From: CAYLJV01 sp964554215
GTDB lineage: Archaea > Hadarchaeota > Hadarchaeia > Hadarchaeales > JAGGTB01
Direction of reading: 5' to 3'
Assembly: GCA_964554215.1 (NCBI GenBank)
Contig: CAZKND010000018.1
Coordinates: 1-22,900 of the forward strand
Length of the DNA stretch: 22,900 nt
The notes under the pieces: model-generated
Seen by the model: only the letters and a program-made list of their open reading frames with translations
What the model was told of the DNA's origin: nothing
The model's database searches: none
Program-made: the position numbers and the translations under genes
Shown: positions 14,827 to 22,168 of the stretch, piece by piece
How the letters are laid out: every line of letters begins with the position of its first letter
Numbering within the stretch: the stretch's first letter is position 1

Positions 14827-15024
14827 CTAAGTTTTAATCCCAAGTTCAGCAATATTTTCAGTCAATAGATGTTCGCCAGGTTCTAACTCATCGTATTCTT
14901 TTGATTCTCCTCCGTTCCCATATTCCTCTATTAACAAGTATCCCCCGACTCCCCCCACTACTATGACAATCACAATCATTACAATTACAGCAGACCCTAT
15001 CCCTTTACTTCTAATAGAACTCAT
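14827..15024 (-). CDS. Membrane-anchor N-terminal part of the interrupted protein
   Basis: 65 residues. A short basic start (SSIRSKG) is followed by a long hydrophobic helix (about 8-32) like the N-terminal anchor or class III signal of archaeal pilin-like proteins. After a Gly/Glu-rich linker the frame ends in TAG (14827-14829). Past that codon the frame remains open into the next 197-codon segment. The ATG directly touches a run of six G, too close for normal ribosome binding, so translation may be leaderless. Read alone it would be a small membrane peptide; read through it is the anchor of a protein of about 300 residues. Confidence 0.65.
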   Translation of the reverse strand: MSSIRSKGIGSAVIVMIVIVIVVGGVGGYLLIEEYGNGGESKEYDELEPGEHLLTENIAELGIKT

Positions 15025-15414
15025 CCCCCCAGGAAAACTTTGCCCATAAAAAATGCTTCTCCCATTTATTACTCGAATATCCAGACTAAAATAACTTATC
15101 TCTATTTGAACCTTTATAACTCACCTGATTCTAAACTTAAAGATTTACAGTATGTTAACTTTACAAAAATTACTAATTTCCCCCCACATTTTGTCCAAAA
15201 TTAAAAATAAAAATCAAAACTAAAAATAAAGAACAATTTAAAGCTAAAAAAACAATTAAAGAATACTCAATAAAATTAAATTAATGTCCTTAAAGGAGGT
15301 TAGGAAATAAGGCGTCAGCTAAAATTAATTTCAATAATCAAAGTATTAAAAAAGAGAGTCAAATTATGGAATTTTCTGCATCTCTAGTTTTCGAGTTACT
15401 CCGGACAAAAAATT
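15025..15414. other. AT-rich intergenic region with A-rich low-complexity stretch
   Basis: 15195-15290 is very A-rich on the plus strand, made of short AAAATAAA-like units. At 15293-15300 there is a perfect AAAGGAGG ribosome-site-like sequence with no ATG, GTG or TTG ORF after it. The left side should hold the promoter for the membrane-anchored gene; GTAATAAAT on the minus strand near 15064-15072 is a candidate TATA box. Confidence 0.45.
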
Positions 15415-15441
15415 GTGGTTTTCTTAAGAGGGGGATTTAGA

Positions 15442-15618
15442 TTGTTTGAAGAAAACCTCAAAGAAGAACTAAAAGAAAAATTAGAAGAAATAGAGGGGAA
15501 ATTGAATGAGATTGAAGAGATTCAAGATATGGATGTTATCGAAGAACCGACAGAAGTTTTGGAGAAAGAAGAAATCAAAAAGATTAAAAATAGGCTGGAC
15601 GATTTAGTGGGAGAATGA
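15442..15618 (+). CDS. 58-residue acidic coiled-coil protein
   Basis: I choose the TTG at 15442 because GAGGGGG (15428-15434) lies seven bases before it; an in-frame GTG at 15415 would put the ribosome site inside the gene. The protein is mainly Glu, Lys, Leu and Ile in heptad-like spacing (about residues 2-30 and 40-56), broken by a short turn with a proline. It is predicted to form a helical hairpin or a coiled-coil oligomer in the cytoplasm. No family is recognised. Confidence 0.6.
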   Translation: MFEENLKEELKEKLEEIEGKLNEIEEIQDMDVIEEPTEVLEKEEIKKIKNRLDDLVGE

Positions 15619-15751
15619 AAAGGGTAAATACTGTGATAAGAATGAATTAACACTCTAATCTATTTGATTTAATCTGATCTGTTTTTCTGATTATTCAATT
15701 TATTTTCAATAATACTAATAGTGATAGTAATCATCAAATAATTGTGATAAA

Positions 15752-16744
15752 TTGAGAAAGATAAGTTATATAGTTCTAATAGTGATTTTATTGGTCGCAG
15801 CATTCGGCTCTATATTTGTGGCTTGGAAGGGGGAGGTTTTTCCCAGGGTTTCTAAAATGGCTAACAGTCAAAGATTCACAGAAGAATTGGAGGACAGTAA
15901 CGTATCAGCTTGGTTTTCTGGACATGTTCACTCACGTCATAGTGCAGAAAATGTAAGAGTCGACCAAGGGGGAGTTGCTTTCATTAATAATGGGTCTATC
16001 ATCAAAGTGCCCGAATCTCTCTTCATGATTTTTGAAAATGGAAAAAAGAAAGTGACGGTGAAATCTAGAAATCATTCCACAGGAGAATGGAACGAAAACT
16101 TAGAAAACAAGTTTTCTTTTTACCTTAATGAAAATTTTCGATATCGAGAAGAAAATTTGATTGTTTGGAGTTTTTGCGATGTTCAACCTAACAATGAAAG
16201 GGATTGGGAACTTTTCGAAAATACGATTAGAGATGTAAACAACTTGGATATCGAACCAGATATGGCACTGGTTTTGGGAGATTTAGTTGACGACGGAGCA
16301 GAAAATGATCTCAAAAGGTTTAAAAAATATTTTGAAAATACCGATATCCCATGGGAAAATCTTTATTCGCTGACGGGAAACCATGATTTCAACCCATTTT
16401 TCACAGGGGATCTAAATAATTACAAGAATATTATTCAAGAAGACCTAAATTATCGAATAAAGAGAGGAAATCTCAATTTTGTCTTTATGAGTGATACCGG
16501 AACCGGCGTGACTGGTCACATAAGCGATAATGTATTCGAATGGTGGAGAGCAATGGTAAAGGATAAGGAAAATAACTATATTACCCTCACACATCAACCG
16601 CTGGTAGGAACTACTCGAAGTTCGGTAACCAGAATGGGATGGTTAACAAGTAGTGCAAGGTTTTTGGGGATAGTATTACCCAACCTCGTATTGATAGCGA
16701 TTGGTTTACTCGTAGCTATTGGAACTTCTTTTCGGAAAAAATAA
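15752..16744 (+). CDS. Metallophosphoesterase with permuted motif order, two membrane helices
   Basis: 330 residues from a TTG (15752) preceded by GTGAT. A membrane helix spans about residues 5-24 and another about 303-325. Metallophosphoesterase motifs are present but out of order. GHVH (57-60) comes first, followed by 'GGVAFINNGS' and the 'VTVKSRNHSTGEW' end region, all of which normally form the C-terminal third. Then come the N-terminal motifs: CDVQ (Asp143, Gln145 where His is usual), GDLVDDG (176-182), GNHD (209-212) and THQPL (His281). The frame is unbroken. All five metal-site motifs are retained, so a folded, active enzyme is possible on the outer membrane face. Permutation, gene fusion or assembly error are the possible explanations. 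Confidence 0.8.
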   Translation: MRKISYIVLIVILLVAAFGSIFVAWKGEVFPRVSKMANSQRFTEELEDSNVSAWFSGHVHSRHSAENVRVDQGGVAFINNGSIIKVPESLFMIFENGKKKVTVKSRNHSTGEWNENLENKFSFYLNENFRYREENLIVWSFCDVQPNNERDWELFENTIRDVNNLDIEPDMALVLGDLVDDGAENDLKRFKKYFENTDIPWENLYSLTGNHDFNPFFTGDLNNYKNIIQEDLNYRIKRGNLNFVFMSDTGTGVTGHISDNVFEWWRAMVKDKENNYITLTHQPLVGTTRSSVTRMGWLTSSARFLGIVLPNLVLIAIGLLVAIGTSFRKK

Positions 16745-16789
16745 TCAGAAACCTCAAGAAAATTTAATATCTTTTTCTCGGCTTGAAGT

Positions 16790-17044
16790 TCATCTGACGC
16801 CCTTTTCTTCTTTTTCTACGTCCTCTTCATTATCTAAAGTCCTACCATATCCTGTAGAAATAAGAATACCGCTCAAAAAACCGACTATAAGACTGGAAAT
16901 CATAGCAGAAAAAATATAATAACTCAAAACTCTTGCAAAATTTTTCCCTACAATCGATATTATGCCAGCTCCAACTGTGATAACAGCAGCAAAAAATATT
17001 ACTCCAAGTATTATCTCTATATATCCTCTCGTCTTGTCTTTCAT
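16790..17044 (-). CDS. Small two-span membrane protein, hypothetical
   Basis: 84 residues. A basic N-terminus (KDKTRG) leads into a hydrophobic span (about 8-31), then a second (about 41-64), and an acidic cytoplasmic tail (DNEEDVEKEEKG). No motif is recognised. The ATG is preceded by GGGTTGAT. It converges with the phosphoesterase gene and follows the ATPase gene on the same strand after 68 bases, so it could be co-transcribed with the ATPase. Confidence 0.65.
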   Translation of the reverse strand: MKDKTRGYIEIILGVIFFAAVITVGAGIISIVGKNFARVLSYYIFSAMISSLIVGFLSGILISTGYGRTLDNEEDVEKEEKGVR

Positions 17045-17112
17045 TGTATCAACCCAATTATAATTTCAAAGCATTTAGAAGTTTTGTGGAAATTGAGGAA
17101 TTATTAAGAATA

Positions 17113-19794
17113 TTAGTGGAAATACTTATTCAAAATAGGAAGAACCAGAATGTTGGCTGGTAGTATGACCGCTGCTGTTCCTAGAACGGTTGCCCAATCT
17201 CCGATTCCCAGAGCTGTCGTTCCAAAAATGGATTGTATAGGAGGTAGATAAATGATAGCAAGCTGTATCAAAATCACCCCTAAAACTGAAGCGAAAAGAT
17301 ACTTATTCTTAGTCTTCACATTCCAAAAATTTTTCTCTAAAGCTCTACAGTTGAACACGTTGAAAACTTGAAAGAAAGCAAAAGTTGTGAAAGCTATCGT
17401 TCTTGCCTTTCCTGGAGTGGAAATGCCAATAGTTCTGGTAAAAATTAGTAGGGTAGCTATTCCCATAACACTTGCCATTACCCCGATCCAAACCATCATC
17501 CTCTTAGTCAGTATATTTTCCCCAGGGTCTCGTGGAGATCCATCCATAATATCTGGACCGGGTGGCTCCAATCCTAGAGAGATAGCAGGTGGCCCGTCCA
17601 TGATTACGTTTATCCACAAAATTTGAACAGCGGTCATAGGAAGAATTCTCAAATCGATGAAAGTAGCAGCGCTAATAACAATAATAGCTCCCATACTAGT
17701 GGTGAGTTGAAATCTCAAGAATTTCCGAATATTTTGGAAAACACTACGACCATAATTAATGGCCTCTGTAATCGTCTCAAAACTATCATCAGTCAAAGTC
17801 ATATCCGAAGCTTCTTTAGCAGCATCACTTCCTCTCTCCCCCATAGCAATCCCGATATCAGCCATCTTTAAAGCTGGAACATCATTAACACCGTCTCCTG
17901 TCATCGCTGTAATATCACCTCTCTTTTTCATGACTCTCAAAATCTTCAACTTTTGTTCAGGAGTTGTCCTTGCAAAAATAGAAATATCACTTATCCTATC
18001 CTCTAGTTCTCCCTCCTCCATCTCCTCTAATTCGTCACCCGTCACAACCTTACCATCGTCTAAAATTCCAACTTCTTCCGCAATAGCTCTTGCAGTATTT
18101 TCGTTATCCCCAGTAATCATCGAAACACTAATCCCTGCATTTTCACATCTTCTAACGGATTCCATGACCCCTTCTCTAGCCGGATCGATCATAGCAACGA
18201 AGCCAACAAATTCAAATTCATCTTCGAGATTTTCTTCACTTACATCATCAACCTCCTTTTTAGCCAAGGCAAGAACCCTCATACCTTTCGATGCTAATTC
18301 CTCAGATCTTTCGAGGATCGATTCTTTAAGTTCTTCAGAAAGATCTCCCGAACCATAGGTAGATGAACTTATATCTAAAATTTTAGCCGGAGCACCTTTG
18401 CAAAAAGCTGTCCTTTTATCTCCCTCTTCTCTAACACTCACCATCCTCCGTCTTTTAGAAGAAAAAGGAACTTTCTTCACTTCGACGTATTTTTCATTCA
18501 ACTTCTCAAGATTATATCCTGCCTTACGGGCCGCCACCAACAAAGCACCCTCAGTGGGATCGCCAACAAATGATACAGACCCATCCTCTTCCTTCAATTT
18601 TGCTTCATTACAAAGTGCACCAATTTTCAAAGCTAGAGAAAGTCGTTCATTTTCTTGAGGATTTATTTCTCTGTCCTCCTCCAATTCAAATTCACCTTTG
18701 ATAGAAGAGCCGGGACCTGAAATGGTATATTCTTTATCCACAGTAGAAAGTATTCTTACGGCCATCATATTTTCAGTCAGGGTGCCTGTTTTATCCGAAA
18801 ATATCTTAGAGACGCTTCCAAGAGTCTCTATTGAAGGTAATTTCCTTACGATAGCTTTCTTCTCAGCCATCTTTTTCACACCCAGAGCTAAGGTAATAGT
18901 AGTAGTGATTGGAAGTCCTTCCGGTATTGCCGCCACAGCTAAACTAACGGCTATTGTGAACAAGTGTAATAGATCAAACCCGTGGATAAAACCTACGACA
19001 AAAATCAGTATACAAACTCCAATCGCTAATCTACTAATTTTTCTACCTAAATTTCGAAGGTTTTTCTCGAGAGGGGTCTCATCTTCTATATCGGATGTAA
19101 TACTTGTTATAGTGCCTATCTCAGTGTCTTCACCCGTACCCACTACCACAGCTTTACAATTCCCAGAAGCTACGAGAGTGCCTGAGAAAACCATGTTCCT
19201 TCTATCCATTATCGAAACTTTTTCTTCCATCTCTTCACAATTTTTAGATACAGTTTTAGATTCACCAGTTAAGGTGGATTCATCCATAGACAACTCTCTC
19301 TCCTCGACAATCCTAGCATCTGCAGGGACTTTATCGCCCTGTTTCAAAATCAAAATATCTCCGGGAACTAGTTCTTTTGAATCTACTACTTTTACTTCTC
19401 CATTTCTCAGAACTTTTGCTTCAAGAGAGGTCAAATCTTTTAACTCCTGTAAAGATTTCTCTGACTTATGTTCAATAGCAAATCCCATACTACTGACTAT
19501 CAAGACAGCAATCGAAATACCAAAACCATCCGTAAAATTTCCAATCAAAAAGGAAACAACTGCAGCCCCAATAAGCAAAAGAATTAAAGGATCACTAAAC
19601 TGATCGAATAAAATATTCCAGACACTACCTTCTTCCTCACTGATTTCATTCAAACCAAAACTTTGAAGTCGTGTCTCAACTTCGTCATGACTTAATCCAT
19701 TTTCAAAATCAGTTCTAACTTTTTCCAAAATTTCTTCTGAATTTTTTCTATAAGCTTCTTCTCTTAACTCCGAAATTTTCTCCTTCATGCTCAT
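17113..19794 (-). CDS. P-type Ca2+/Mn2+-transporting ATPase (PMR1/SPCA-like, P2A)
   Basis: 893 residues from the ATG at 19794, chosen because GGTGA lies four bases before it; an ATG at 19815 is the alternative. Residue numbers below count from 19794. Order: N-terminal cation-ATPase domain, two membrane spans, actuator domain with TGES (176-179), spans 3-4 with IPEGLP (290-295), phosphorylation motif DKTGTLT (Asp334), nucleotide domain with CKGAP, hinge TGDN and GDGVND, then six C-terminal spans. M6 reads LWINVIMDGPPAISLG, with the Asn and Asp of calcium site II. M5 reads LTTSMGAII and lacks the Asn and Glu of the second site of SERCA, as in secretory-pathway pumps with a single site. It exports calcium or manganese, driven by ATP. 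Confidence 0.93.
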   Translation of the reverse strand: MSMKEKISELREEAYRKNSEEILEKVRTDFENGLSHDEVETRLQSFGLNEISEEEGSVWNILFDQFSDPLILLLIGAAVVSFLIGNFTDGFGISIAVLIVSSMGFAIEHKSEKSLQELKDLTSLEAKVLRNGEVKVVDSKELVPGDILILKQGDKVPADARIVEERELSMDESTLTGESKTVSKNCEEMEEKVSIMDRRNMVFSGTLVASGNCKAVVVGTGEDTEIGTITSITSDIEDETPLEKNLRNLGRKISRLAIGVCILIFVVGFIHGFDLLHLFTIAVSLAVAAIPEGLPITTTITLALGVKKMAEKKAIVRKLPSIETLGSVSKIFSDKTGTLTENMMAVRILSTVDKEYTISGPGSSIKGEFELEEDREINPQENERLSLALKIGALCNEAKLKEEDGSVSFVGDPTEGALLVAARKAGYNLEKLNEKYVEVKKVPFSSKRRRMVSVREEGDKRTAFCKGAPAKILDISSSTYGSGDLSEELKESILERSEELASKGMRVLALAKKEVDDVSEENLEDEFEFVGFVAMIDPAREGVMESVRRCENAGISVSMITGDNENTARAIAEEVGILDDGKVVTGDELEEMEEGELEDRISDISIFARTTPEQKLKILRVMKKRGDITAMTGDGVNDVPALKMADIGIAMGERGSDAAKEASDMTLTDDSFETITEAINYGRSVFQNIRKFLRFQLTTSMGAIIVISAATFIDLRILPMTAVQILWINVIMDGPPAISLGLEPPGPDIMDGSPRDPGENILTKRMMVWIGVMASVMGIATLLIFTRTIGISTPGKARTIAFTTFAFFQVFNVFNCRALEKNFWNVKTKNKYLFASVLGVILIQLAIIYLPPIQSIFGTTALGIGDWATVLGTAAVILPANILVLPILNKYFH

Positions 19795-19893
19795 AGAATC
19801 ACCATGGTCCCTCATGAAGTTTGGAATGAAAGGAATAAAATTGTTCTTCTATCTACAAGAATGGAATAACCTTAAGACTCAAAACCAACATAG

Positions 19894-20580
19894 TTTAATT
19901 GGGGGATTCTTGTTTCGGGCTATAAAGATATATGTAGTTTTGTTGATCGAAAAATAGAAAAGTTAAAGAAAATATTCAGTGAAGATGATGCAAAAAACGA
20001 GATTGATTCAGAGGTCAGTTCTGAAAAATCTTTGAAGTTGAAAACCAATACGGAATCTTGTTACCAATATTCCAGATTATTTCAAGATTTGGAAAATTGG
20101 CGGGACTCTGTGACAAATGAATATGAGACTGGAGAATTTAATCTTGAAGACACTGAAAAAATTCTTGAAGAACTTTGCGGCTCCGTCTTTTCAAGAGTTC
20201 TTAGATGTACTGAACTCAATTATCCGGAAAGAGAAGTTTGGGTCGGAGCTATCGACGAGATTATTTCGGAGATAGAAGATGAGACTGATGAGGAGATAAA
20301 TCAGCCTAAAATTCTGAGGGATACCGATCTTCTTCATCAAGTCGACATTAGAGTAAAACCTTGGTTAAGATTTAGTGGGACTGATAGTGCTTTGGTGAGA
20401 CTTTCAGATAGATATGGATTTCACTATATTCAAGGTATGACAGATAGTAACGGACGATTTAATGCTGAAGCTTTAGAGGGGGAAAATCTCTTAGTCGTTA
20501 GAACTAGGTATAATGAAAAATTTGAGTCATTTGAAATAACTGAAGATGAGAACGTGACGGTACACCCATCTCTGATATAG
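19894..20580 (+). CDS. Hypothetical protein with out-of-frame start
   Basis: The frame is open from 19894 to a TAG at 20578-20580, but the first ATG, GTG or TTG in it is a TTG at 20032. The protein-like sequence begins earlier (GYKDICSFVDRKIEKLKKIF, 19918-19977). A good start, GGGGG then a TTG at 19910, lies in another frame and is cut by a stop at 19955. One extra G in the GGG at 19917-19919 would join them as M-F-R-G-Y-K-D-I. The product would be about 220 residues: a charged, helical N-terminal two-thirds and a C-terminal beta domain (about the last 70 residues), with 'DIRVKPWLRFSGTDSALVRLSDRYG' region and 'T-D-S-N-G-R-F' like an Ig-like turn. No family recognised. Confidence 0.55.
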   Translation, partial: FNWGILVSGYKDICSFVDRKIEKLKKIFSEDDAKNEIDSEVSSEKSLKLKTNTESCYQYSRLFQDLENWRDSVTNEYETGEFNLEDTEKILEELCGSVFSRVLRCTELNYPEREVWVGAIDEIISEIEDETDEEINQPKILRDTDLLHQVDIRVKPWLRFSGTDSALVRLSDRYGFHYIQGMTDSNGRFNAEALEGENLLVVRTRYNEKFESFEITEDENVTVHPSLI

Positions 20581-20727
20581 ACTAGGACGAAAATACCAAA
20601 AAATTATCGTTTCACCGAATAATTGTTGATAGTTGGTTAGACAACTTAAATCTCTAATTAATTCACGATAAAGCAGATAATAGCAATTATCGGCTTAAAT
20701 TAGAAAAATAACAGCTAATCGAAAGAC

Positions 20728-20737
20728 TTTTTTAAAT
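20728..20737 (+). promoter_or_regulatory. BRE/TATA box for the zinc-ribbon/PH-like gene
   Basis: TTTTTTAAAT, with GAAAGAC just before it as a BRE-like element, lies about 37 bases before the ATG at 20770. This predicts a leader of about 10 bases consisting mostly of GAGGGGGAG. Confidence 0.6.
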
Positions 20738-20769
20738 TATATTCAGATGTCCAACAAGAAGAGGGGGAG

Positions 20770-21261
20770 ATGGGATTGCCTTATTGTTCAAAATGTGGAG
20801 AAGAGATTGAAGATTCTGCGAACTTTTGTTCTAATTGTGGTAATAAATTAGACTCGGAACCCGATTCTGAAAGTAATGACTCGAAAGATTCTGACGAAAA
20901 AATAAAATCATCAAAGTTAGACAAAGAAGGGAAAGAAACAGCAAAAACATTGAGAGAACAGGGAGTTATTGGGAATGACGAGAAAGTTGTTGTCCATTCC
21001 AGACAATCCAGATTTAAATCACTTATCCATCCCGCTAGTCTGGTTGTCACAGAAAACCAAGTTGTACATTATCAACCTAAATTTGTTGGCTCTAGTACCC
21101 AAACTAGAAAAGTTAATGAAATTACCGATATTTCCATAGATTCTGGCTTGAAAAATGCCACAATTACTATCCGAACCAATGCTATGGATGATTTAGAATT
21201 CGAAGACTTTCCGAAAGATGAAGTTAAAGAGGTAAGAGATGCTGTTAGGCGCCTTGCTTAA
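20770..21261 (+). CDS. Zinc-ribbon protein with C-terminal PH-like domain
   Basis: 163 residues. The N-terminus is a classical zinc ribbon of the zinc_ribbon_2 type: C-x-x-C at residues 6-9 and C-x-x-C at 20-23. An acidic, Ser/Asp-rich linker (about 28-46) follows, then a short helical stretch (about 50-65) and a beta domain with 'VVVHSRQSRFKSLIHPASLVVTENQVVHYQPK' region, which has the strand pattern of the bacterial PH (bPH) or SHOCT-associated domains; key motif: SLVVTENQVV. It ends in a charged helix (DEVKEVRDAVRRL). Cytoplasmic. Function is unknown; such proteins often bind membranes or partner proteins. GAGGGGGAG directly precedes the ATG. Confidence 0.8.
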   Translation: MGLPYCSKCGEEIEDSANFCSNCGNKLDSEPDSESNDSKDSDEKIKSSKLDKEGKETAKTLREQGVIGNDEKVVVHSRQSRFKSLIHPASLVVTENQVVHYQPKFVGSSTQTRKVNEITDISIDSGLKNATITIRTNAMDDLEFEDFPKDEVKEVRDAVRRLA

Positions 21262-21302
21262 ACGTTTGAGTACTCTCTTCTCGAGATATCAGGTGGCGTG
21301 AA

Positions 21303-22086
21303 ATGGGAATTTTTGAAGAAATCGACCGCATTGTAAATCTTGACATAGGGAACAGAGGGATTAAAAATCTAAGTGAAGCCACAGGCAGCGATATACCTCT
21401 TTGTTTAAACTCTGCTAGAGTATTGAAGGAAGAGCTAGAGAAGGGAACCTCTGTAGGAATCACCACCGGTTTTCCAATAACATCACAGAAAAAACCGGAA
21501 ACCGACGGTCCTCCTGGATCGGTCATGTTAGGAAAAGCATTGAAAAAATTCGATGCAGAACCAGTTTTTCTAGTCGAAAAATTCTGCCAAGAGGTCATAG
21601 AAGAGTTATTGAATCTAACGGGATTAGAAAACGCAAAAGTGAAGATTATCCCGACTGAAAAAAATAGAAAAGAGAAATTTTGTGATGATGTTTTTGAGGA
21701 ATACGATATGTCATCACTCGTCTCTATCGATACCAACAATAGGCATTGGAGACGGTGGAAACGAAATAGGTATGGGAAATGTATATGATGCTGTAAAGAA
21801 TTGCATAGCGAATGGGGAAAGGATAGCTACAACCACAGAAGTAGGATCCTTAGTTACAAGCGGAGTATCAAATTGGGGAGCTTATGGAATTATAGCTGCC
21901 TTATCTAGACTTACAGATCAACAGCTCTTACACGACGGTAATTTTGAAAAAAAGATGATAAAGACTTGTGTCGAGTCAGGAGCCGTTGACGGTGTGACTA
22001 AAAACTCTGAATTTAGCGTGGACGGCATTCACTGCGATTTTCATAGCCACATGGTCGAGATACTAAGATATTTAGGGTCTAGATGA
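21303..22086 (+). pseudogene. D-glutamate cyclase family (DUF4392), broken by deletion and frameshift
   Basis: Frame one runs from the ATG at 21303 (AGGTGGCGTG ribosome site) and matches the N-terminal half of DUF4392: 'GITTGFPI', then 'ETDGPPGSVMLGKAL' and an end 'YDMSSLVSI'. From about 21727 the family sequence continues in another frame: 'IPTIGIGDGGNEIGMGNV' and 'TTEVGSLVTSGVSNWGAYG' to a TGA at 22084. Family members carry about 35-45 residues between these parts, including an E-R-P-G-R motif, and these are absent. So there is an internal deletion of about 110-130 bases whose length is not a multiple of three. DUF4392 enzymes convert D-glutamate to 5-oxo-proline. The intact start suggests recent loss, or an assembly error. 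Confidence 0.8.
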
Positions 22087-22168
22087 GTACTAGCCACTTT
22101 TTACCTCACTGCTGAGTTCGAAGATAAGAAAAAGAAATAATAAGCTTGAGAAAATATTTTCGAATACA

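Noticed and set aside
17759..18358. Open frame of 199 codons on the plus strand
   Set aside because: Same reason: antisense to the ATPase, serine-rich low-information sequence.
18698..19603. Open frame of 301 codons on the plus strand
   Set aside because: It is the antisense shadow of the P-type ATPase gene, with Ser/Ile/Thr-rich composition and no ribosome site or family similarity.
20676..20691. Short hairpin GATAAT/ATTATC with a four-base loop
   Set aside because: Only six A-T-rich base pairs and no clear relation to a transcript end; may be chance in AT-rich sequence.
21245..21739. Open frame of 164 codons on the minus strand
   Set aside because: Antisense to the DUF4392 gene; Ser/Phe-rich composition typical of a shadow frame.
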